Below, piece after piece: positions 44,385 to 51,436 of a DNA stretch of 53,170 bases. The notes beneath the pieces were generated by a model. The model saw nothing but the letters and a program-made list of their open reading frames with translations, ran no database searches and was not told the origin of the DNA. Numbering within the stretch: position 1 is the first letter of the stretch; every line of letters begins with the position of its first letter. A program made the translations under genes and the position numbers. The stretch comes from a virus: positions 1 through 53,170 of IMG/VR virus record IMGVR_UViG_3300009703_000024; one strand, 5' to 3'.

Positions 44385-44400
44385 CTTCAAGCACCCCCGC
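44376..44400. repeat. 25-bp direct repeat, copy 2 (ribosome site plus start)
   Basis: Identical to 43555-43579. Here it codes the last residues GVLEDG of the 236-residue protein and supplies the ribosome site and ATG of the 162-residue zinc-ribbon gene. Confidence 0.8.
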
Positions 44401-45087
44401 TTCGGCTAATGCCTTACGCAGAACTCGCCACTCATCGGGCGATTTCTCGGAGAAATGTGCTTGGATGATTGTTAGCACATTGACCTGTTCATTAGAACCA
44501 ATGCCTTCCATTCTCTCCAGATAAATACCCACATCAGTTAATGTATCACGGATTTCCTTATGAAGTTTAACTGCGGTATCTAACCCCTTATAATCCAACA
44601 TACCAGTTTCATTGCGTTCATCGTGCAACGAATCAATATGTATATTGAATAGATTATTGAGGCGTTGTAGGTTTTGTTCTGTTTGGCCCATCGTGTCTTG
44701 TACTGTTCTCAAAACAGTAGGGACCATTTCTAATTCCACTTGTTGTTGTATGACGGGGGTAGTATGATTTTCAATATGATGTGATAATGTTTCTGATGAT
44801 GTTTCCAGTTCTATTGCCATATCATCTAAGGAAATAAGACCATTAAGGATAGATTCTTCAATGTTGGCCCTTTCGGGATGAGTACATAAAACACATTCAG
44901 AATTACTGTTGTTATGATATTCCCCTGCGTGTCGCCTCATGTGTCGGTGACCAGTACCTTCGGCCCATGATTGGTCGCTATCTATTTCACTACTTTCTAG
45001 TAGGCCAATTCTTATCTGCCGTTCATAATCATCACGCTGTGGGTGTTGACAAAAAGGACAATTTCTTCGTGTCCTACGACCTACCAT
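44377..45087 (-). CDS. Zinc/helical protein, candidate terminase small subunit
   Basis: 236 residues. The N-terminus has two similar units of CxxC plus downstream His residues: CPFCQHPQRDDYERQI with H..H near 50, and CVLCTHPERANIEESI followed by HHIENH. Each ends in a helix-turn-helix-like segment (LISLDDMAIELETSSETLSH). The C-terminal half is a long coiled coil with a QAHFSEKSPDEWRVLRKALA end. A DNA-binding N-terminus plus a coiled coil for oligomerisation is the plan of a terminase small subunit. TerL, however, is ~7 kb downstream, so the call is tentative. Confidence 0.5.
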   Translation of the reverse strand: MVGRRTRRNCPFCQHPQRDDYERQIRIGLLESSEIDSDQSWAEGTGHRHMRRHAGEYHNNSNSECVLCTHPERANIEESILNGLISLDDMAIELETSSETLSHHIENHTTPVIQQQVELEMVPTVLRTVQDTMGQTEQNLQRLNNLFNIHIDSLHDERNETGMLDYKGLDTAVKLHKEIRDTLTDVGIYLERMEGIGSNEQVNVLTIIQAHFSEKSPDEWRVLRKALAEAGVLEDG

Positions 45088-45116
45088 GATTTAGTCGCAC
45101 CCTGTGGCCGTTTAAG

Positions 45117-45305
45117 TTATTTGTTATTGCTCTTATGGTGAATGTTGCAGTATGGGCTATTTTTCATCTTTCCGTTTTTACATCTTGAACCGCTTTTAGT
45201 TACCGCAATACATTTGTGCGGTTCATCATCAACCACCTGAACTGGTGGTTGAATTGGTGGTTGAATACTGGGTGGGTGCTGCCACCTAGTATCGAAAGGA
45301 AGCAT
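45117..45305 (-). CDS. Small zinc-binding protein of the C-C-C-H type (DUF5763-like)
   Basis: 62 residues from ATG 45305; a TTG at 45320 is in frame. A proline-rich N-terminus is followed by CIAVTKSGSRCKNGK and YCNIHH. The spacing C-x8-C and C-x2-H is typical of short proteins I know as DUF5763, common in phages and of unknown role. It overlaps the end of the membrane protein gene by about 20 nt. Confidence 0.62.
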   Translation of the reverse strand: MLPFDTRWQHPPSIQPPIQPPVQVVDDEPHKCIAVTKSGSRCKNGKMKNSPYCNIHHKSNNK

Positions 45306-45537
45306 ATTGGCGTATAGCAACCGTGAGTGTAAGAATTAAACCAAAGAACATAGCCATCATTTCACCTGTTCCAAGTGTTGGCCCTTTCCAAATAAGAATA
45401 ACTAATGAGAACAACATAAATGCTAAAATGAAAATCATTGTGGCACTTTCCACTAACATTTTTTTAGGGCTTAAAATATCAAGCGTTGTGCTGGTCCAAT
45501 TAACTTCACCCTGTGCTGATAAATTCTTTTCATCCAT
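45286..45537 (-). CDS. Two-helix small membrane protein, holin-like topology
   Basis: 83 residues from ATG 45537 (AGGTGG upstream; a GTG at 45552 is in frame). Two hydrophobic helices, ATMIFILAFMLFSLVILIW and EMMAMFFGLILTLTVAI, are joined by a short Gly-rich loop, with a polar N-terminus and a basic end. Small two-helix membrane proteins near late genes often act as holins. No lytic enzyme is seen nearby, so membrane remodelling or virion membrane contact are alternatives. Confidence 0.62.
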   Translation of the reverse strand: MDEKNLSAQGEVNWTSTTLDILSPKKMLVESATMIFILAFMLFSLVILIWKGPTLGTGEMMAMFFGLILTLTVAIRQYASFRY

Positions 45538-45548
45538 AATAACCACCT

Positions 45549-46220
45549 TCACAATATAGCCGCACCTTTAGCCGCCATATTTACACCTTGCCCCATAGTA
45601 GCACCAAAGCCACCTTGATTCTGAACTGCATTACCCATTATCCCACCAAGCATACTACCAAAGAATCCCGGTTGGTCTTGACCCATCATTTGTTGTTGCA
45701 TATATCCTTGTTGATGGGCCGCTAAAAACATTTGAATTTGTTGTTCATTTTGATTTAGGGTGTTTTGTGCCGCCCCTTGTGCTTTTTGTAATGTTAGTGC
45801 TAAATTTTCCGCTGATAATGTAGTAAGGGCAGGTGGTAATGTGTTTGTATCTATTTTCATAGCACCTTTATCATCAGTTAAGAATGTAGTATTTGTGAAG
45901 AACTCTTTAATTGAAAGCATCACTATTTCTCCTATTAAATCCATAAGCAAAGCCATATTACCACTAATAATAAATTGTGATATTGGGTCATGTAAATTTA
46001 ATAGTTGTGAAGTAGCAACGATTGGGTCATTAGCGGCCTGTTGCATTAATGGGTTTTGGGCCTGTTGCATCATACCAAGACCACCCATGCCCATATTCTG
46101 TGGTTGTTGCATCCCATAGGGGTTTTGTTGAAAGCCATTGTATTGTTGACTGGCTAAATTGGGTGCGCCAAATTGTTGTGTTTGTTGTGTTTTATTACCA
46201 CCAAGACCAAAAAATCCCAT
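45549..46220 (-). CDS. Gln/Met/Gly-rich protein with a hydrophobic core
   Basis: 223 residues with AGGTGA before the ATG. The Gln/Gly/Asn-rich N-terminus (~1-65) and the Met/Gln/Gly C-terminus (~165-223) flank a more ordered middle (LLNLHDPISQFIISGNMALL, then DLIGEIVMLSIKEFF). The ends look disordered or aggregation-prone. No family is recognised. It lies between the HNH-like gene and the holin-like gene, with 2-nt spacing on one side and an overlap on the other, so it is co-transcribed with the GTPase. Confidence 0.6.
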   Translation of the reverse strand: MGFFGLGGNKTQQTQQFGAPNLASQQYNGFQQNPYGMQQPQNMGMGGLGMMQQAQNPLMQQAANDPIVATSQLLNLHDPISQFIISGNMALLMDLIGEIVMLSIKEFFTNTTFLTDDKGAMKIDTNTLPPALTTLSAENLALTLQKAQGAAQNTLNQNEQQIQMFLAAHQQGYMQQQMMGQDQPGFFGSMLGGIMGNAVQNQGGFGATMGQGVNMAAKGAAIL

Positions 46221-46222
46221 AT

Positions 46223-47131
46223 TTATTCACCTATTTCCATTTGCCTTATCATTTGTTGTTGAGTCATATTATCTAAAGGAATTGGGGGTACGCCTATCAT
46301 TTGTTGTTGTGTCATTTGTTCTAATTGCATGGCCCGTAAATCAAATGTTATCGTTACCAAATCCGCCACCCCTGATAATGGGTTTGTGTGTTGGGTGAGG
46401 GTAACCCCCTTTGAGTGTTGTGCGTCAATATGTACCAATTTAAAGAATTCTTCATATTTGGCTAGAGATTCAGGTGTTGAACGATTTTGGCTTTTATTCC
46501 TATTTAAACCCGGAACTCGTAAAAATCTAGTGCCTTTAGATACATTTTTCGTAAAACCCTCTTCGGCCATTATTTGTTCTTCAACCAAACTTCGTAAAGT
46601 ATGGAAAATATGTAAATGAGCAGGGCATAGGGTACTATTCATTTCGTCACCGTGGTCACCATGAGAACGAGCATGGGGTTTACGGGCCTGTCCTGTATCT
46701 TCATCAAACCAATAAATATCAGCCAATGATAAACCAACACGGTCGTCCACAATATGAGAATACGCATTATCGCCTTCAAGAAATCTCCGGACATCGACAC
46801 CACAACAGGCACATTCATACGCTGCATTATAACGATAAATTTTGAAAAGGCCAAGATTGTAATTCGGTGGCCTCAATGCTTTACGAAGCATTTTAATATT
46901 CTTTTTACGGGCTTTGGCGGGATTTTTAGGGTTTGTTTTAAGTTTTATTTCCACGGTTGGTATCAATTCTTCATTCCCAACTTCACCTTGAGAACCGGCA
47001 CTCGCCATTTCTGCTCGTTGTTGCGCTTTCAATAACTCAAAAGAAATACCAGTATTGGCTGATAAAAGCCGCAATTCATCATCAGAAACGCCATTCAGCG
47101 TGATACCGCCGCCCATGAATGGTAAGCCCAT
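46223..47131 (-). CDS. Zinc protein with degenerate HNH-like fold and MTQQQM repeats
   Basis: 302 residues. A basic region (~65-90, KARKKNIKMLRKALRPPNYN) is followed by YECACCGVDVRRFL (Cys pair), YSHIVDD and LCPAHLHIFHTLR. This order, Cys pair then SHIVDD then C-x2-H, resembles an HNH nuclease with its first catalytic His position occupied by Ser-His. Activity is uncertain. The C-terminus carries two MTQQQMI repeats. It lies just after the GTPase. HNH proteins often assist terminases; a structural zinc domain is the alternative. Confidence 0.58.
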   Translation of the reverse strand: MGLPFMGGGITLNGVSDDELRLLSANTGISFELLKAQQRAEMASAGSQGEVGNEELIPTVEIKLKTNPKNPAKARKKNIKMLRKALRPPNYNLGLFKIYRYNAAYECACCGVDVRRFLEGDNAYSHIVDDRVGLSLADIYWFDEDTGQARKPHARSHGDHGDEMNSTLCPAHLHIFHTLRSLVEEQIMAEEGFTKNVSKGTRFLRVPGLNRNKSQNRSTPESLAKYEEFFKLVHIDAQHSKGVTLTQHTNPLSGVADLVTITFDLRAMQLEQMTQQQMIGVPPIPLDNMTQQQMIRQMEIGE

Positions 47132-47171
47132 ATACCCTCTCTCCCAATCCTGTGAGGGCTAACAACATCAA

Positions 47172-47184
47172 AAGGGTTCCCCTT
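47172..47184 (-). terminator. Short hairpin after the GTPase gene
   Basis: The minus strand reads AAGGGGAACCCTT: a 5-bp stem with a GAA loop that overlaps the stop codon, followed by TTG. Only a very short T-run follows, so any termination would be weak. The 51-bp gap after it holds no ORF. Confidence 0.25.
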
Positions 47185-47908
47185 AAATCATGTGTATTGT
47201 GTTAATAACTGCACTTTCCACCTTTAATCCATATTGTGCGGCCATTGCTTCAACATTTGTAGCAATACTCGCTCGCCTTAAACGCCTCATATCTTCCTTA
47301 AATGGTTTCACTAAAGGATGTTGTCGTTTCAAACCCCAATCCCAAAGGACACTGGCTTGCTCATCCCACCATAAATCCATTTTATTTAATACTAAACAAA
47401 CGACTGTTGGTTTATACTTTTTTACTTTTTTACGCAAACTTCGAGAAAAGGTGTTTGGTATTTTCTTATTCACAATAATATCTGTTAAATATTTGAACCC
47501 TGCTACTGCCTCTTGCATTAAAAATGGCGAAGTGGCTAAACGGTGGTCCACCACATAAAATATAACTGACACATTCCGTTTAACCATATCTTCGGCCCAC
47601 ATATTCCAAAACCTTTGTTGCCCCCCTATATCCGTAGTGGCTATGGGTATGCGTTCACCTTTCCAACGAACCTGTTTTTTAGAAGAATGCGGCATTTGGA
47701 AAGAACCATTTTTTACAGCATGTGTGGTTCTTAACTCTTCTGGTATTGGGTCTATATCACCCGGAACAGTCAAATATTGGTCTAAAGTGGTTTTACCCAC
47801 CATAGATGGCCCGTAAATACCAATTTTATGTGGCTTCAATAACCTATACAAATAGTTGGCTATTTGTGCTGAACCTAAGAGAATATGACCCGCAAAGACC
47901 CACGACAT
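47183..47908 (-). CDS. Arf/Ras-like small GTPase with hydrophobic N-terminus
   Basis: 241 residues. P-loop GPSMVGKT at 33-40, a possible switch-I Thr in RTTH (61-62), switch II DIGGQQRFW at 93-101 (the Arf-type D-x-G-G-Q), and NKMD at 175-178 give G1, G3 and G4. The strand VSVIFYVVDHR matches the region after switch II. A hydrophobic N-terminal helix (1-24) could sit on a membrane. Arf-family GTPases recruit effectors to membranes. They are common in eukaryotes and present in Asgard and some other archaea, but I know of none as a standard tailed-virus gene. Neighbours are small membrane proteins. Confidence 0.82.
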   Translation of the reverse strand: MSWVFAGHILLGSAQIANYLYRLLKPHKIGIYGPSMVGKTTLDQYLTVPGDIDPIPEELRTTHAVKNGSFQMPHSSKKQVRWKGERIPIATTDIGGQQRFWNMWAEDMVKRNVSVIFYVVDHRLATSPFLMQEAVAGFKYLTDIIVNKKIPNTFSRSLRKKVKKYKPTVVCLVLNKMDLWWDEQASVLWDWGLKRQHPLVKPFKEDMRRLRRASIATNVEAMAAQYGLKVESAVINTIHMI

Positions 47909-47914
47909 ACCACT

Positions 47915-48136
47915 TCACTTCCCCCGAATCCATGACCATACGGCTTCGGGGCTGATATTAAGCCAAATATCCAATCCTACAAAAATAAAAAAGGTGACGG
48001 CAATACCACCAATGAGTGCTAATAGTGTTTTAATTTGATTTGTTGCTCTTTCTAAACGGCGTTCATAGGCATTTTCAGCGAGAATCATAGACATTGCTTC
48101 GGCCTGTCTTTCCTGTTGTGTGTTAAACGGCCACAT
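47915..48136 (-). CDS. Single-pass small membrane protein
   Basis: 73 residues. An N-terminal amphipathic helix (QERQAEAMSMILAENAYERR) precedes one transmembrane helix (LLALIGGIAVTFFIFVGLDI) and a short WSWIRGK end. It lies 6 nt before the GTPase, so it is probably co-translated and a possible membrane partner. A spanin- or holin-like role is an alternative. Confidence 0.6.
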   Translation of the reverse strand: MWPFNTQQERQAEAMSMILAENAYERRLERATNQIKTLLALIGGIAVTFFIFVGLDIWLNISPEAVWSWIRGK

Positions 48137-48147
48137 AATACCTAACC

Positions 48148-48624
48148 CTATTCTTGGTCCACAACATCACCGTTTTTGGATGTATCGTTTTCATCTGTGG
48201 GTTGATTAGGTAAGCCAAATGTTTGATTTGGTGTTGGTTGTTGATTATAATAATAATTAGGATTATTTATTTGTTGCATTTGTTGGTCTTTTCTCATTCG
48301 GCGTTCTTGAAGCCGTTGTTGCCCTCGCATCCACTTATCATAGCGGGTTTCTTGAGAAAATTCAGCCCGCATAGCCAGTGAATCACGAATTCCGCCCACA
48401 TGAAACAATACCATAGCCAAACAAAGGAAACCAAAGCAAATTAAACCATATTGTAATCCCATTTCTGCTGGCCCTGCATCTGGTAAATACCAATCTAAAT
48501 GCGATACTGTTACTGCAACGCCTGTCAAAAGGGATTGCCATAGTAACATGGCTATTAAATTAATATCTATTCTATTCTGTTCTTCACCCCACGGTGGTAT
48601 ATTTCTTATTTCTGGTGGTTTCAT
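48148..48624 (-). CDS. Two-pass membrane protein with Gln/Asn-rich cytoplasmic tail
   Basis: 158 residues from ATG 48624, where AAGGAG lies about 11 nt upstream; an ATG at 48645 is possible. Two hydrophobic helices (INLIAMLLWQSLLTGVAVTV and YGLICFGFLCLAMVLFHVGG) are followed by a charged helix (RYDKWMRGQQRLQERRMRKD) and a disordered Gln/Asn/Pro tail. It overlaps or abuts the ribbon-helix-helix gene. With the single-pass protein it precedes the GTPase, suggesting one functional set. Confidence 0.6.
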   Translation of the reverse strand: MKPPEIRNIPPWGEEQNRIDINLIAMLLWQSLLTGVAVTVSHLDWYLPDAGPAEMGLQYGLICFGFLCLAMVLFHVGGIRDSLAMRAEFSQETRYDKWMRGQQRLQERRMRKDQQMQQINNPNYYYNQQPTPNQTFGLPNQPTDENDTSKNGDVVDQE

Positions 48625-48628
48625 TCTT

Positions 48629-48778
48629 TCACTCTCCTTTTTCATCTATTTCTTTCTTAAGAATAAAATACTGTGCTAAAACATGATTGACAAAAGACGA
48701 CTTAGATTCTCGACCTCTAGCGGCCTCCATTTTAGCGAACAAATCATCCGGCATCACCACAGATACATGCCGGCTCAT
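48629..48778 (-). CDS. Ribbon-helix-helix DNA-binding protein (CopG/Arc type)
   Basis: 49 residues, found by translating the gap between two larger genes. A beta strand (RHVSVVMPDDL) is followed by a first helix (FAKMEAARGRESKS) and a second (SFVNHVLAQYFILKKEID), the RHH_1 layout. These proteins dimerise and bind operator DNA through the strand. It is the only obvious transcription factor in the window, and it sits in the middle of the minus-strand transcript. A relaxed-size antitoxin is an alternative, but no toxin gene is adjacent. Confidence 0.75.
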   Translation of the reverse strand: MSRHVSVVMPDDLFAKMEAARGRESKSSFVNHVLAQYFILKKEIDEKGE

Positions 48779-48817
48779 AGTAAATTGGCAATCCTGTTAA
48801 GGTTATCAAGGTTGTGA

Positions 48818-50005
48818 TTAAAAATCCTTAAAATTGTCATATAGGCCTTGAAGTTCATTTTCTGTCAATCGTGTAGGTTGCATCATAGCCAAACCATGTG
48901 CTACTGCATCAGGGTTATCGTGGTCAAGATAAGAAACGTGGTCTTTATTTCTAAAACACACACGGCATACTGATTCACCAGTAATTGGGTCGGGGTGTGT
49001 ATCACAACCACCACCGAACACAGTCTTAGGACAAGTTACTGCATTTGGTGAATGAACATTGTATGCTGCACTCTTGATACGGGGATGTTGCATTAAATCA
49101 TATAAATCAGTTCCTAAATATTCGGTGCCGGGAACAATATCATCAATAGTCATGGTTCCGGGTAGTGAAACACGAAGCCCCATATTTTCGGGGATGGCAT
49201 CATCTTCCCAACCCCTCGCATCAAGGAATTGTTCAACAAAGGGATATTGTCGGGTATTCATCCATAAATCCATTTTTTCATTGTCGTTCAAACTAGCCAT
49301 CAAATCACTAACCATTGATAGTTCCCCCGGTCCTTGTATGTCACCCGCTGTTTTTGACCTTACTACTGGTTTTTCCCCTCTTGGGGTGACACCCAATGCA
49401 GATGGGTAAATCGTTTCTTGTAATGCCGATTGAACATCTAAAGGTGAATCAAGTAGCATATCCAACATACGCCACCTTGCGTTTTGAGTATCGTTGAATC
49501 TTTCTTTATGGTCACAAGCATAACAATTACCACATGCTGTATTTGGGTCGCCCCGTGTACTATAAGGACAAGCCATAGCAGGTACATCAAGAATGGAATT
49601 TCCCGGCATAGCCGATGGTTTGGCGAAACCACCGTGTGTCTTTATCGCAGCCGGTGTTGATTTCTTACCCCTATAAGGTAAATTAAGTTCTCGTGCGGTT
49701 TCTCGCCACGGAACAACCTCACGACCTTCAAGTGGATATTGAACTAATTTACGGTCTTTACCCCTTCCCAATGCGTCACCGATAATACGAGGGTTACTTT
49801 GAATGAAATCGTGTATCTCCATAGCCCCGCCTCCACCTGTCTCTTTTGTTCCTGATTGCTTACCAGTAGGGTAGCCACCACCATAACGAGGGTCCCAATC
49901 CCACAGTTTTTCCCATTCATCAGGATTATCTGATACGGCCTTTACTAACATTTTCGACAAAGCAGTAGTAAATAACTGCGGTAAATCTTCAATTATTAAT
50001 GTCAA
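48818..50005 (-). CDS. Cysteine-cluster protein resembling phage Gp88-type family
   Basis: 395 residues, TTG start inside the methyltransferase stop (TTGA). Two cysteine clusters stand out: MACPYSTRGDPNTACGNCYA at ~146-165, and TCPKTVFGGGCDTHPDP with SVCRVC in the C-terminal third. This arrangement is like that of a mycobacteriophage-type family I know as gene product 88, which looks related to radical-SAM-like proteins, but I am not certain. Both clusters could hold zinc or an iron-sulfur centre. Function unknown. Confidence 0.5.
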   Translation of the reverse strand: MTLIIEDLPQLFTTALSKMLVKAVSDNPDEWEKLWDWDPRYGGGYPTGKQSGTKETGGGGAMEIHDFIQSNPRIIGDALGRGKDRKLVQYPLEGREVVPWRETARELNLPYRGKKSTPAAIKTHGGFAKPSAMPGNSILDVPAMACPYSTRGDPNTACGNCYACDHKERFNDTQNARWRMLDMLLDSPLDVQSALQETIYPSALGVTPRGEKPVVRSKTAGDIQGPGELSMVSDLMASLNDNEKMDLWMNTRQYPFVEQFLDARGWEDDAIPENMGLRVSLPGTMTIDDIVPGTEYLGTDLYDLMQHPRIKSAAYNVHSPNAVTCPKTVFGGGCDTHPDPITGESVCRVCFRNKDHVSYLDHDNPDAVAHGLAMMQPTRLTENELQGLYDNFKDF

Positions 50006-51273
50006 GCCACCCGCCTCCCTGCCCTTCGCCCTAATACTGCATTACCTATACTGCGAGCCGCTAGTGGATTTACTGCATTACCAACAATCTTTTGGGCCTG
50101 TTGATTGTTTAAGCCACTTAAATCATAATCAAGAGGGAAATTACCTAACATCAATATCTCTTCATTCGTCAAGGGTCGGTTCCAAGCATGGGTTGGCCTA
50201 TTGCTGCCAGTAAGTGACGACATGTGCATATCCATAGGTCTAAGTGCAGTTTGGGTTCGTGTCTTACCCCCCCTACTACCGGGGTTTGTTGCTGCTGATT
50301 CGTGTAAATGTGGTTTTGCCAAGTATTCATTATATTTTTGTTGATTTATACTACCATGCACATTTAATAGTTCATCAAGGCGTTCTTTTTTATGGCCCCT
50401 AATTTCTTTTTCCTCTTCTTCAAAATGTGGTAAATAATCCAATACACTATTCCAACCACTGCGGAATGCCCCTTTCGGGCTTTTCTTGGGTCTTTCAATA
50501 TCATTATCATCCCACCCAGTTCCAGTTATGAAGCGGTCACGTTGTTGAGCACTACCCATATCGGCTGCTCTCATTGTTTTGGCTTCCCCTGCCAATTGTT
50601 GCCAACGAGGAGGTGTATTACCAGATATATTACTACTGGTTAATTTCTTAACTGTTGGTACATTTTCCACCGATGAAGTAAAATCCCCTTCCTTGAAACG
50701 TGGCTCTAAAGCATCTATTAACCTATACTGCCAATCTTGAAGCCTCATCGTTTTACCCTCATCTCGCTGGTCGGCTGGTAGTGCGTGGCTTGAATGCACA
50801 CAGGGTGGCGAACCGTGAGCATGTAATGGGCGACCATCTGCTACGCCCTCAATATGGTCGGCTATGGCTTCAACTGACCCTTCATCACCTTCACCTAACA
50901 TAGTTTGCATGGTGGCGGCTTTGGGGAAATTTTGCCTAAAGGCTCTTAGTGGCGCATCTTCCGCTTCAACACCCATAACAGTAGGAATACCTGCCATTTC
51001 AAGACCTAAATCAGCACCACCACCACCCGAAAACAAACTAACAGCCACCACATCATCAACATTTTCAAATTTTGGTTTTTGGTTCATCAAGTCGTGATAA
51101 ACCGAATATATATCTGGATTGTCAAAATCATACCCCTTTTGAATTATATCCCATACAACATCAAAAATATCCCTAGAAGCAGTGAAACTATACCATTCAT
51201 CATCTGCTTCGTTGTATTTTTGAAGCCGAGGACTACCCTTGCGAGAGGCAGTAAGAGAGTAGTCACTCGGCAT
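50002..51273 (-). CDS. C5 cytosine DNA methyltransferase
   Basis: 423 residues from ATG 51273 (a TTG at 51276 is in frame). Motif I SLFSGGGGADLGLEMAG (~80-96), motif IV HGSPPC with catalytic Cys near 158, motif VI SVENV (~202-206), motif VIII QQRDRF (~243-248), and motif X GNAVNPLAARS near the C-terminus. All core motifs are present, so it is probably active on C5 of cytosine. No restriction enzyme is adjacent, so it is an orphan viral methylase, likely protecting the genome from host restriction. The N-terminus (34-47) and the variable region (266-280) each carry a copy of the shared F-x3-W peptide. Confidence 0.88.
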   Translation of the reverse strand: MPSDYSLTASRKGSPRLQKYNEADDEWYSFTASRDIFDVVWDIIQKGYDFDNPDIYSVYHDLMNQKPKFENVDDVVAVSLFSGGGGADLGLEMAGIPTVMGVEAEDAPLRAFRQNFPKAATMQTMLGEGDEGSVEAIADHIEGVADGRPLHAHGSPPCVHSSHALPADQRDEGKTMRLQDWQYRLIDALEPRFKEGDFTSSVENVPTVKKLTSSNISGNTPPRWQQLAGEAKTMRAADMGSAQQRDRFITGTGWDDNDIERPKKSPKGAFRSGWNSVLDYLPHFEEEEKEIRGHKKERLDELLNVHGSINQQKYNEYLAKPHLHESAATNPGSRGGKTRTQTALRPMDMHMSSLTGSNRPTHAWNRPLTNEEILMLGNFPLDYDLSGLNNQQAQKIVGNAVNPLAARSIGNAVLGRRAGRRVA

Positions 51274-51436
51274 CAAATTAGCCCGAAAGGATGTTTGGCC
51301 TAAAATGTTGGCCTTGATTCCCCCCTTCTGTGTGTCTTTTCACTGTTTTATTTATTAGCCGTAAAAGTATGTTAGGGCTGACAGGAATGAGAGGGTTCTT
51401 AAGGTGTATTGAGTTCGGGGGCGTTAGGAGAGTCAG
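51274..51436. promoter_or_regulatory. Divergent intergenic region between methyltransferase and thermosome
   Basis: 163 bp without ORF. A plus-strand TTTTATTTATTAG (51346-51358), read on the minus strand as CTAATAAATAAAA, could serve as a TATA element in either direction. On the plus strand, AGGAG at 51426-51430 is 6 nt before the thermosome ATG. It is the only divergent pair in the window, so it is a likely control point, perhaps for the RHH protein. Confidence 0.5.

Noticed and set aside
47597-47625. GTPase segment FWNMWAEDMVK as a copy of the shared peptide
   Set aside because: It is explained by the switch II helix after DIGGQ and lacks the hydrophobic residue at the correct place.
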